A stretch of DNA of 64,000 nucleotides, taken from Euborellia annulipes. Lineage: Eukaryota > Arthropoda > Insecta > Dermaptera > Anisolabididae. Positions within the stretch are counted from its first letter, which is position 1. Every line of letters begins with the position of its first letter. The notes under the pieces were generated by a model. That model did not search any database. It saw only the letters and a list, made by a program, of their open reading frames with translations, and was not told where the DNA came from. Both the position numbers and the translations under genes were made by a program. The stretch spans positions 1 through 64,000 of the forward strand of contig JAKCPI010004461.1 of NCBI GenBank assembly GCA_023213315.1, read 5' to 3'. Shown piece after piece: positions 42,132 to 53,948 of the stretch.

Positions 42132-42376
42132 CATGGGCGTAGCCAGACATCTTGATAGGGGGAGGCCAACCCCTCGTTAGGGCGAGGGGGGTTTGCAATT
42201 AATATATACAGAGATTATTAATTATTTATTTAAATTTAAAAAAAAATTAAATTAATGCGTTAAAAAAAAAAAAATCCCAATGGGAAATATATATATTTGT
42301 TTTTTTTTTTTTTAATTTTTAGGACAAGCCAGGGGGGGCAATGGCACCCACCTGCCTCCCCCTGGCTACGCCCATG
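42132..42376. mobile_element. hAT-like MITE, second copy of the CATGGGCGTAGCC type
   Basis: The ends CATGGGCGTAGCCAGAC and CCTGGCTACGCCCATG match the element at 1834-2091, as does the interior. The flanking 8-mers (GTGAGCAG and GTTGCAGG) are not a clean duplication. A further right-end fragment is at 42560-42612. Confidence 0.75.
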
Positions 42377-43084
42377 GTTGCAGGGCCGTTCTTGGCGGGC
42401 GTGCACTCCGTGCCAGCACGGAGGCGCCAGGTCCTAAAAGCGCCGGAGTCCCCAAATCCGGGTGGAATCTTTAATAGTGAGATCAGCCTCCCCCTCCCCC
42501 TCTCCTATTGGAAAAGTATATATTTATATATATTTGTTTTTAATAGATAACAAATTTTCAGGACAAGCCAGAGGGGCAGCGCCCCTGCCCCCCCTCTGGC
42601 TACGCCCATGTACAATGAATGATTCAGTTGTATAATTAACATGCACCAGATCATGAGGCAGGCTTGTTGAATAGATCTGAAATTATAGAAATTTTGTCTT
42701 TGAAAGGGCCCGGGGCCCTCGAGGTTCAGAGATATACGGTATTTTAAAAATATTTTTGTGTATGGAGAAGGGGGATATTTAAAAATGAGTTCGCCCCCTC
42801 CCCCCTTGAAAAATTCAATATACACCTCTGGTACAATATGTATATAGAAGCCCTTTTCTAGTGAAGTCCCAGGCCCCCAACTGTCTCGGTAAGCCTCTGT
42901 TTAACCCCCCCCCCCCTTTTTATCCACCCTTGCCTCCAGATTCGTTCTCCAACTCCAGCCAGCTTGGTTAAAATTGTGGCCTTGATGCCAACATAAATAA
43001 AAAAAGTTATTTAAAAATTTGTCAAAATTCCCTAAACATAAGGGTTACCAAAATTTATATTCCACAAATCCTTTCTCTCATTAT

Positions 43085-44477
43085 AATGACAGATAAATGA
43101 AATTATAAGTTAGCATTAAAAATAAAAGGAAATTGATAATATGATTTAAAAAAAAAGTGCAGGAGGTGGATTTGAACTCGCGAAGTTTGGTTACGTGGGA
43201 ATGGAAAAAAAATATAGATTTCTTGAGGACGACTTGTCCACCTGAGCCATCCTTTATTAACTTGTTATTAGGAAATATAAGCCATATAAGAAACATGAAA
43301 TAAAAGAAGTATTAAAAAAATTTTGATATTCCACATATGATATATCATTTTTCATTACTTTTTATGGGGATTAATAATTTATAATAAAAAACTCAATAGA
43401 ATGCATAGTTTTCAAATAATTCAATGGGCAAACGTCAGATTGTTTATGCCTTAATGTAATTAAATTAAAAACTCTATCTAACATATGATACATGTCATTA
43501 ATTCTTGAATTTTCCCTGATTCCAGAGAACTAAACCCCTTTTAATTATATGATCTAATTTGGGAGTTATTCGCGATCAAAGTTAAGCTTATTTTCGCCCT
43601 TAATGACATCAACACTCAATTTTCTATATTATCGAAAAAGATTATTTAGCATTGTCTGATTAAAACCAAATTTTTACCAGAGATTTATAATTAAAAAATG
43701 TGTTTTTTTCTAAAGTTTCATTGAGATTGGTAAAGAAATAAATAAAATATTGACTATTTTGTAAATTGAGTTTTAGAATTTGGGATCTCAGATTGAAGCC
43801 TAGACCCGGTTCATAGACGGCTCTCTTTACCCATCCGGGATCCCGAATTCTAAAACTCAATTTACAAAATAGTCAATATTTTATTTATTTCTTTACCAAT
43901 CTCAATGAAACTTTAGAAAAAAACACATTTTTTAATTATAAATCTCTGGTAAAAATTTGGTTTTAATCAGACAATGCTAAATAATCTTTTTCGATAATAT
44001 AGAAAATTGAGTGTTGATGTCATTAAGGGCGAAAATAAGCTTAACTTTGATCGCGAATAACTCTCAAATTAGATCATATAATTAAAAGGGCTTTAGTTCT
44101 CTGGAATCAGGGGGAATTCAAGAATTAATGACATGTATCATATGTTAGATAGAGTCTTTGGTTTAATTACATTAAGGCATAAACAATCTGACGTTTGCCC
44201 ATTGAATTATTTGAAAACTAGGCATTCTATTGAGTTTTTTATTATAAATTATTAATCTGCATAAAAAGTAATTAAAAATGATATATCATATGTGGAATAT
44301 TAAAATTTTTTTAATACTTCTTTTATTTCATGTTTCTTATATGGCTTATATTTCCTAATAACAAGTAAATAAAGGATGGCTCAGGTGGCTAAGTCGTCCT
44401 CAAGCAATCTATATTTTTTCCCATTCTCACGTAACCAAACTTCGCGAGTTCAAATCCACCTCCTGCACTTTTTTTTT
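43085..44477. mobile_element. Foldback element with outward tRNA-like Pol III promoters, copy 1
   Basis: Arms of about 650 bp meet near 43790-43840. The right end (44373-44475, plus) reads GGCTCAGGTGGCTAAGTCG (box A) and CGAGTTCAAATCCACC (box B), then CTCCTGCA and a T run. The left end is the same on the minus strand (43155-43262). Two Pol III-type promoters therefore face outward. Frames reading across the tRNA-like parts are artefacts. A second copy lies at 58960-60376. Confidence 0.85.
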
Positions 44478-44699
44478 ATTTCTGTTTTTTATACCTTATG
44501 TGGGGGGGGGGGGGGGGGCTGACGCGCGCGCTAAAAATCACCTGTCACGAGGCGGCAACCAAGTGTCGTTCTTTTGTATTATTTTAGTTTCTAAACTGCA
44601 AATTTATTAAAATTTTATTTTATTTTTTAATTTATTATTTAAAAATTAATTATTTAACTAGAAATGAATTTTAAAATTTCTTATAAATAACCAAAGTAC

Positions 44700-45130
44700 T
44701 TTTTTCGAGACATGGTCTGTCTGTGTGTGTGAAAAAAATATCTCATGAACAGAAAGAGCTAAGAGGTTGAAATTTTATATTTAAGTTAAGCACCCCCATG
44801 GGACGTGACCCGAAGCTTATGAACAAAATCGTCCAACGAGTACTAGTACTTTACTGATGCACTTTTTTTTAGTTTTTTCGATTTTCTCTAAATTCGCTCC
44901 AACGATTTTGATTAAAATTTAGAAATCAATTATTTTTTAGATCCTCTTTAAAATGTATATTCTCATTTTGTCATTGAAATCTTTTGAAGACCACTTTACT
45001 CTTGTACTCCATAGAAAAGATAGGAGAAATGGATGCCATGGTAACAAAATAAATATTTTCCCATACTTATAAATTTTACATCTTGAAATTCGAATGTACC
45101 GTACTGTTGGAAACTAAATGTGTCGGCACA
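44700..45130. repeat. Dispersed repeat flanking the hairpin element, copy 3
   Basis: GAGTACTAGTACTTTACTG, GATGCACTTTTTTTTAG, TATTCTCATTTTGTCATTG and GATAGGAGAAATGGATGCCA match the copies at 13560-14330 and 32690-33300. Confidence 0.6.
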
Positions 45131-45131
45131 A

Positions 45132-45222
45132 AAAATCTGGTCTGGCAAGCACAGTACTCAACTTTCGATTACCGAAGGTAAGAGAAAGTTGTGTGCTGTC
45201 CGCCAGTCACACCAGATTTTTT
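45132..45222. repeat. Hairpin element, copy 3
   Basis: AAAAATCTGGTCTGGCAAGC to GATTACCGAAGGTAAGAG folds on AAAGTTGTGTGCTGTCCGCC, ending CACACCAGATTTTTTT. A TA dinucleotide run (45246-45271) follows. Confidence 0.8.
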
Positions 45223-45596
45223 TGTATAAAAAACATAAGAATAAAATATATATATATATATATATATATATGATTCCTTTTCCCTCCCCTACTGGGGTTT
45301 GGAATATTAAGTTTTAATTATTTTTCCTGAATTTATTTAGACATTTCAGATTGACAAATTGCAATTTTAGGCTTACATCAAATCCTAAAAAGTTCTTTGT
45401 AGCAGTGAAAATTTTTTAAAAATTAAAAATATTTATGTTTATTATCATTCATAACCAAACAAGTAGGACTTATACTTGGGGATGATGCTTTTTTTGAATT
45501 AATCAAAAGGTTTGTATGCTCTAAGATATTTATAAATACGTATTGTCGAGAATTATTTTAAAATATTATTAAAAATTGTATCAAGGTTCAGCTGTA

Positions 45597-47401
45597 ATGA
45601 TCAATATTACCAAAATAGTTTCGGATTTTGAAGATTACGCTAATCTAAAGAAATCAAATCCTGATATTTCTAAAAATTATACAAACGGGATTAATACATA
45701 TACAAATAATGGGTCCGATGAAGAGGATACAAAATATAATCAAAAAGATATTAATCATAGCGGGAGAAATATAAAAGAGTCAATCAACGGGATATGTAGA
45801 GAAAATGATTATACTGGGAGTGAAACAATAGATTCAGGAAAAGAGGAAGATGATAAGAGTTCTACTGATAAATTACAATCACGAATTGCGGATTTAGAAG
45901 ATGTCATAACTCATTTGAATAGTGAATTAAGAGTGGCGCGTGCAAAAATATTTTCTATGAACAGTCCAGAAAAACCGGAAAAAAATTGTACACAGACAGA
46001 AGATGAAAATAATTGGCTAAATAATAAATGTCAAATAAGTGAAAGAGATATTTTATTAATGGAAAGTCGTATTAAAAAACTACAAGAAGTTAATTCAGTT
46101 TTAGAGGGTGATTTAAAAAAGGCATTGAGAAAATTAAGTAATTTATCAATAAAATGTCCAAAAAATTGTAATGAAGAGAAATATTTACAAGAAAATCGTA
46201 TTTATAAAAAACAAATTACGACATTGCAACAAGAAAGGCAAATATTAACGAATCAAATTGAAGAATTAAAACTTCAATGGATGAAAATAAATAACATCTT
46301 ACAAGAGCGTAATAAAGAATTTGAACATGTACAAAACGAATGTAATTTATTCTCACATCGTAATGAAGATTTGAAAGCCTGGGGTGATAAGTTAACGTTA
46401 CAAAATAAACAACTCCAAGCTGAAGTAAGACTCACTGAAGAACAAATTAAAGAATTAAGAAATAGCGAACAGAAACTTATAAATAAAAATAATGATCTGA
46501 AAATGACAATCGAAGAGAGAATACAGAAAGTAACGATAACTTACGAAAAAGAACGGATGGAATTTAAAGAGACAATCGATAATTTAAACGCTCAATTAGA
46601 ATTAATGGAGACAAAAACTATACGTGATTTGAAAAAAGAAAAAAAAGATTTATTTGAACATTATCAAACCGAATTAGATATAATAAAAGAACATTTGAGA
46701 TTAAATACTGAAAAAGCTAATGATGAAATGCAAAAGTTAAATGAAAGATGGCGAGAACGTTTTGATAATTATAGAAGAGATATGCTGGTCTATGTACAAG
46801 AATTGGAAACAAAAATGGAGAAGACTAGAGAGTATAATAACAAATTGATTAAAGATTTAAATGAACAAAAAGAAACATTACAAAATCGTGTTTGTCATTT
46901 AGAAAAAAAGGACGGGAGATAGATGTTGATCATCGATTACAAATAGAACAGATGAATCGAGAAAAGGAAGTTCTTAAAACGAAATTGAATTCTACCTTAG
47001 AAGAGATACGATTGATGAGTGGAAATCTTCTAGAAAAAGAGCGAGCTCTTGAAGAATTAGAGGAGACTGTTCAAAGAGAATGCGAAGAAAGAGATCAGTT
47101 ACTCTCTAAGCTCCAAGAAAAGAAGATAATAGAAACACCTTCTGACTCGAATATCTTTGAGCAAGATCTAACTTCGTTTGTGCCACCAAATATCGATTAT
47201 CCATCTGCGTCCATGCCTGGCTTCAACGATGATAACTCTTTCTCTCCGAAATCTCCAAATAAAAACAAATTGACTTTACATAATTCATCACCTGAAATTA
47301 AAATGAGACATTCTGAATTTGTATTTAATGTTAATCCACATAAACGTAAAGTGAAAAATAAAATAAAGCCCAAAAAAATTGAAAACAGGATTTGGAAATA
47401 A
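45597..47401 (+). CDS. Coiled-coil protein, one frame change at an A7 run
   Basis: The first frame, from ATG 45597, runs to TAG at 46920-46922. The second, offset by -1, continues to TAA at 47399-47401. Together they make about 600 residues. The first 90 residues are polar and rich in Asn, Asp and Ser. From about residue 95 there is nearly continuous heptad-type coiled coil rich in Glu, Lys, Gln and Leu (for example ERWRERFDNYRRDMLVYVQE), then a Ser/Pro tail and a basic end (KRKVKNKIKPKKIENRIWK). The break is at GAA AAA AAG: an eighth A, or -1 slippage on A AAA AAG, restores the frame. The coding sequence is intronless over 1.8 kb, though AG sites just upstream of the ATG leave room for a 5' exon. 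The family is not recognised; the UBAN motif of ABIN/optineurin was looked for and not found. AATAAA overlaps the stop. Confidence 0.8.
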
Positions 47402-47584
47402 AATTTTTAAACAGATTTATTTTTAATAAATTTATTATTCTATTTCTTAAAAAAAAAAAAATTTAATTTATCTTTTGGCTTAAAGGATTGATTGGTTGGA
47501 TAACTCTTGAAAATATTGTTTTAAATTTTTATTAGATTTTTGAACATATTTTATATATGAATTCAGGAGATGATATTTTATATA

Positions 47585-47625
<41 letters not shown>

Positions 47626-48728
47626 GTCTTCCCAATGAATAAGTGGTTAAGTCAATTTTGATTACTTTTCAGAGCACGGCTTTTAAAGTTTACAAAACTG
47701 TAGATTTAGATTAACTTCCAAAAAAGCACTCCCTAATAACTACATTTAAAGCCAGCTCCTGACTTGCCCACTTTTATACAATGAAGAAAATATCTCCCTG
47801 CTCCTCTTGGGCCAGTTAACTCATTACAAAACAAAAATCGACTGAGATGACAGATATATGGACCGTTTATTTTGAAAGTGGTGTAAGTCCATTTTCCCTT
47901 GTTTCGAGAAAATGAAGGGTTCATATCTGTTAATTAAAAAATTTAGACAAATTATATAAAGTTCGGCAATGTTTCTACCGATTTATCAATATGTCATTTG
48001 GTTATATAAATTTGTTTTAGGCGGATTTGACTAAACTAATATATATTTACGGGCTGCAAATGGACTTACATCACTTTCAAAATTAGTCATTTGTAAAAAT
48101 CGTTTTAATTTTAATTTTGAAAAAGCAAATATTATTTTAAATATGCTTGATATTAATCCAATTTTGTTTAAAAATAATGACCAGATATAAAATAGAAGTA
48201 GTATATTTAATTTTAGACGTTAATTACATCGTTAAAATTACAATTCGTAGTATTTACTTTATTCTTTATATTAGAAAACAAAAATTGATGAAAATGAATA
48301 AATGAAAATCCTTTTTCTCAAGACATTTTTCGTCTTTTTATTGTATAAGTCCAAAATGACAAAAAGGAATTTCATTTATTTATTTTCATTACTATTAACA
48401 AAGCAGATAATTTTCTATTAAAAAAAAAAAATTCTACTAACAAAACTCTCTGATTTTACCATTTTAAAATCTATCTACAATTAATTTCAAACAAAAGATT
48501 TGAATTTCTAGTCTCTTATCGAGTATATTGTTAATTATTCAAATGAAGTGCATATATAAAAAAAATCATTTTGAATCTAATGAAATAAAATACTTCTCTT
48601 TTGGGTTTGGCATGCTGAATGAAAAACTCTGATATACTTTATATATTCTGGAAGGTTTTCGCGACTGGGTGGGTGAAGATAACATTTCGGCTTGGCCGCA
48701 TTAGTTTTTAAGAGTGACTGAATCTGGA
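47402..48728. other. Intergenic, AT-rich, no gene seen
   Basis: Candidate poly(A) signals for the upstream gene lie just after the stop (AATAAA near 47425). A TA dinucleotide run occupies 47590-47623. The rest shows no recognisable feature. Confidence 0.5.
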
Positions 48729-51700
48729 TTAATTACTCTCTTCGTTATTAATAATAACCATAACATCATCAGATTGTGTTTTGTGATTTTCACTATTCCC
48801 AGTAATGCACAATTGCAATCCATTCTCAAAATGATAAATATGTCCAGGAAGAAGGTTTTCAGACAAATGATTGATCGGTGCTTGAAAGGAAATAATTTGA
48901 TCTGTTTCTAAAATTTCAAAAAAATTCGGATTTTCTGAATTTGATACATTCATTGTGTTGTTTAAGTCAATCTCTTTAGGTTGGATAACTTTATTTTTTG
49001 TTAATTGATTATTTTTAATAATGTCCATTTTATTTTTATCTTGATGTTCTTTTTTCAAATCATCTAATGTAATATTTTTTCCCAATTTGTTGGATAATTC
49101 TTGTAAATAAGTTTCTGTTACTTGTAATCCTCTGGTTGACGCCCCGGGATTCATATTCTCATTTAAATTTCTTTTTATATTTCTCCTAAAATAAAAAAAT
49201 ATAATGTTGATGATTAGCAAGATGAAAAATATAATTGCAAATAAATATTTTTAATACTGTAAATATCTAATTGAAACTAAAAGAATCCCAACCAATTCTA
49301 CACATATATATATATATATTCTGGAAACCTTCCAGAATATATATATACTTGTGTAGAATTGGTTGGGATTCTTTTAGTTTCGATTAGATATACAGTATTA
49401 AAAATATTTATTTGCAATTAACTTATCTCCACATATATCTCTACGTTTTGCTGTGAGCGGACCACATGCTGAATGTTGTCGCTGCCTTTGCAAAAATTAA
49501 CACTTTTTGATTATTGCCAGCCGGCTCTGAAGAAAGCCTAACCTCGGGCGGAAACGTCAGCCGTGAGGGCGAGTATTGAAATAAAAGAATATTTTTTAAT
49601 TTTGAAATGAGCAAAATTTATAAAAGGAACTTATAAGAATTCAATATTTAGTATCCAAATGGCTTAAATAAAATCATCGGACTGCCTGGGGTCCGAACCA
49701 GCGACGTTCCGTATAGAATGTAAGTCTTTACAATGGAGAATTGGAGGTATCAGCCAAATTGGGATTGTCCAGGTTAATAAAACTCCCAGGATAAGACGTT
49801 TCGGCCTGAATTTATTTGGCCATCTTCAGTTATCGGGAATTATACACATAGTGCAAGTGCACATGTGATCAAACCAGGACTCGTCAAAATAAAATATATT
49901 TGCTTCATACAAAATTCTATGGTTCCTGTGCCCAAGCTCAGAGGTAATTCAATTCATTACTGAATCCTGGTTTGATCACATGTGCACTTGCACTATGTGT
50001 ATAATTCCCGATAACTGAAGATGGCCAAATAAATTCAGGCCGAAACGTCTTATCCTGGGAGTTTTATTAACCTGGACAATCCCAATTTGGCTGATATCTT
50101 CAATTCTCCATTGTAATCACATCACAGCCACAATCTCAAAATCAACTAGAAGGTAAGTGTTTTAATTTGCTTTTAATCATTATTAACAATTATTATTAAA
50201 TAAGAATGCCTGGACCCCATATATGTATATTTATTAACAAGTTGAGAAAGGCGCGGCTTCGCCGCGCCCATCTCAACTTGGCCCTGGCGGGCGGCGTCTT
50301 GATACGTGATCAGTAGTTTTTCTCTTAATTTTAAAGCCCATATTATTTTTGCCTAAATGAAAATACAATGAATCAAGTTTAAAATTTGAGTATTCGCCCT
50401 GCCCGGCCTCTGGGTTTTGAAGGCCATGAGAAAATTACGGGCAAGAAGCAAGCCTAAATTTCCCTTTAATAAACTGATTCGAGCCAACGGGCAAGCAAAT
50501 GAAATCAGGCGGACAGGGACCTATTAAAAAAAATCAAGAATTTTAAATTAAAAATTTCGGGGGTGGGGCAATTGCCCAATAAATCTTTAAACTTTTAAAT
50601 CCCTTGATAGATATTCATTGAAGAATTTTTAAATCCAAAAAAGCATGTTAATATTTGAAGAAATAGAAGAATTAAAAATTTCGGGGGGGGGGGGGGGGGG
50701 AATTACACAAAAAATCTTTCAACTTTTAAACCCATTGATAGATATTCATTGAAGAATTTTAAATCCAAAAAGCATGTTTATATTTGAAGAAATAGAAGAA
50801 TTAAAAATTTCGGGAGGGGGGGGGGCAATTACACAAAAAATATTAAAACTTTTAAATCCCTTGATAGATATTCATTGAAGAATTTTAAATCCAAAAAAGC
50901 ATGTTTTTTTTATTTGAAGAAATAGAAGAATTAAAAATTTCGGGGGGGGGGGGGGAATTACACAAAAAATATTAAAACTTTTAAACCCCTTGATAGATAT
51001 TCATTCAAGAATTTTCAATCCAAAAAAGCATGTTTTTTTTATTTGAAGAAATAGAAGAATTAAAAATTTCGGGGGGGGGGGGGGCTGCCGAATTTAAAAA
51101 ACTCTGAAACAACGAATTTAGATTCTTATCAAGGGAAGGCTTTAGGGAAGAAACCAAATTCCTTGACCAAATTGATTCTCTCCTGGTTAAAAAAAATTTG
51201 AATTTGCCTCTCCGGCTCCGCCCTCTCTGTATTTCGCCAATCAGCGCTATCCCTGAGGCCTGATTGGTTGTTTCACACATCGGACACGGTTTAAGGCAAT
51301 TATATATAAGTATGATAACGGATATCGTAAAAAGTCTTATATGGCCTCAGTTGCCGAAAAGACTGTATGAATGTGTGTGTGAGTGTGAGTGTGAATGAGA
51401 AAAAAGTGTGAATGTTTTTTGTTAAAAAAAAAAAAAAAAAAAAAAAACAATTATTAGAAGGCATTATTGAATTATTATTATTATTATTAGACATTATTGA
51501 AATAAATTAATAAAAACCTTTTAAAAGAAAAATCCTTTTGCTTATGAACCATTTTGACATGTTTGATTAAATTCCCTTGAAAATTGCATCTATAATCACA
51601 GAATGGACACACGAATGGTTTTTCTAATGTATGTATCATAAGATGTCTCTCCATATGATATTTTGATTGAAATTGTTTATTACAAGTGGAACAAGTGAAT

Positions 51701-51778
51701 TTTCTGGGTTCGTGAACTCTTTTTTTATGAACTGTCAGATTGGATAAAGAAGCAAATGTACTCGAGCATTTGTTACAT
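48729..51778 (-). CDS. C2H2 zinc-finger gene, 3' part (51518-51778 and 48729-49185)
   Basis: The upstream exon follows TTCTATTTCAG and encodes three C2H2 fingers: CNKCSSTFASLSNLTVHKKR, CSTCNKQFQSKYHMERH and CPFCDYRCNFQGNLIKH, joined by RKF/EKPF linkers. The downstream exon follows TTTATTTTAG and encodes RNIKRNLNENMNPGASTRGL, then an acidic Asn-rich tail ending NNEESN. A donor at AAAAG/GTTTTTA (51517) gives a phase-matched join across a 2.3-kb intron. The donor is weak, and the first exon alone could instead end at the TAA at 51487. Upstream exons, with the start, were not found. Nuclear DNA binding is inferred from the fingers. The intron holds two hammerhead units, a SINE and a G-rich minisatellite. 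Confidence 0.65.
49237..49421. repeat. Palindrome with ~88-bp arms
   Basis: AAATATTTTTAATACTGTAA through CAACCAATTCTACAC is mirrored by GTGTAGAATTGGTTGGGATT and onward, with the centre at CTGGAAACCTTCCAG near 49320-49334. It starts about 50 bp upstream (minus strand) of the acceptor of the zinc-finger gene's last exon. Confidence 0.85.
49521..49563 (+). ncRNA. Solitary hammerhead-ribozyme-like motif
   Basis: CCGGCT, CTGAAGA (49527-49533), a short GCC/GGC stem II, GGAAACGTC, then AGCCG. Stem I pairs CGGCT with AGCCG over 5 bp. An extra G precedes GAAA and stem II is weak, so activity is doubtful. Confidence 0.55.
49655..49730 (-). repeat. SINE fragment
   Basis: The minus strand carries the box B region and the CAGTCCGATGATTTTATTTA body of the SINE family seen at 38041-38290. 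It abuts the hammerhead pair at 49731. Confidence 0.55.
49731..50118. repeat. Inverted hammerhead-ribozyme pair, both arms intact
   Basis: Arms of about 160 bp (49731-49893 and 49961-50118) are almost perfectly inverted. Each contains CTGAAGA, a GGCC/GGCC stem II and GAAACGTC: minus strand 49795-49829 and plus strand 50015-50049. Stem I on each is GATAA with TTATC. The ~70-bp spacer encodes nothing. Confidence 0.88.
50015..50049 (+). ncRNA. Hammerhead ribozyme, plus-strand arm
   Basis: CTGAAGA (50015-50021), stem II GGCC 50023-50026 with GGCC 50038-50041, then GAAACGTC 50042-50049. Stem I pairs GATAA (50010-50014) with TTATC (50050-50054). Confidence 0.75.
50238..50280. repeat. Strong GC-rich hairpin
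   Basis: CAAGTTGAGAAAGGCGCGGC, loop TTCG, then CCGCGCCCATCTCAACTTG. The stem is almost uninterrupted. It could be a Helitron-like 3' hairpin or a terminator-like structure; I cannot decide. Confidence 0.6.
50545..51090. repeat. ~128-bp minisatellite with poly-G runs
   Basis: Five units start their G tract at about 50569, 50684, 50812, 50942 and 51071. They share ATTAAAAATTTCGGGGG, then CTTTTAAACCC, TTGATAGATATTCATTGAAG and AAATCCAAAAAGCATGTT. G runs reach 10-18 bases. Confidence 0.88.
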
Positions 51779-52618
51779 CTGAAATAGAAATACATATATT
51801 AATACAAAAGCATTAATTTTGTTTTTATGACCATATATTTTATTAGAAGATAGGCCTATGAATTATCATTTATTAGGCATTAAATTCATAATAGAAATAA
51901 CCCATATCACGATGCAGTGATAGTAGTCAATAAAATTCAGAGTATTTTGTATAATAATTTCTTGTTGAAAATACTAAACTATATATATATAATTTAGAAA
52001 TCGTGTGCAAAATATATTTCCTTGAAGTAATATCATTGTTTTCATGGGTTTGACACGTGATGACGACTGCCTGAAGTTTTTCTATATATGTGATTTTTTA
52101 GGTCTTGAAAATGTTTTTGTAAAACGAAACCAAGACATGCGCAATTCGGCCGTAATTAAGTTTTCCAAATAAAAAAGAAAGTAACACTATCTAGCGATTT
52201 TTCTTTTCTGTAAAGCCATTCATTTGTTTACTATTTAGACAAGTAATCTCAGCAAATGCAAATTATTCTTCTTGTCAAGTTTCGTATCAACAATATATAT
52301 ATATATAATTTATATTTGCACTTTGCAGTCAAAAAGGGGTTAGAGCCGAAATATCAAGTAATGAAAAGTACCAACCAATTTCTAATCAAATTTTTTGAAG
52401 TGCTAAATTCAAAATAAGGTGAAAATAAAAATATAAATGAAAGTTCACTTTTAGCTTGGCAGTAAAAAAGTATCAAGAAAAACAATCATATAAAAATAAG
52501 CAAAATAAGATTAAAAAATGTTGGTATACTAATTGAATTTGATTCTAGATTTTAAAAATCTTTAATTTAATAAAAAATTATTTAATTTTAATATTTTAAA
52601 ATATTTTTATTTACAACA
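51779..52618. other. Upstream of the zinc-finger exon, no exon recognised
   Basis: AT-rich sequence. Earlier exons of the zinc-finger gene should lie on the minus strand here or further right, beyond the U2AF2-like genes, but none could be identified. Confidence 0.4.
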
Positions 52619-53866
<1,248 letters not shown>

Positions 53867-53948
53867 CTTTTTTACTATTTGAATTAAATATATAATATTG
53901 TTAAAATATATATTAAAGATAACAATTAAATAAAAAATAATATCCAGT

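Noticed and set aside
44373..44475. A functional tRNA-Leu or tRNA-Ser gene
   Set aside because: Boxes A and B are present but the acceptor and T stems do not pair and the sequence recurs at foldback ends, so it is a SINE-like head.
45597..47401. Assignment of the coiled-coil protein to the ABIN/optineurin (UBAN) family
   Set aside because: The conserved UBAN pattern around a DF..ER..R core is not present; only generic coiled-coil similarity remains.
48650..48710. Another hammerhead on the minus strand
   Set aside because: GCCGAAATG with a short GGC/GCC stem is present, but CTGANGA is CTAATGC and stem I does not pair.
52300..52370. Hammerhead-like GCCGAAATATC
   Set aside because: No CTGANGA upstream and no inverted partner of convincing quality.
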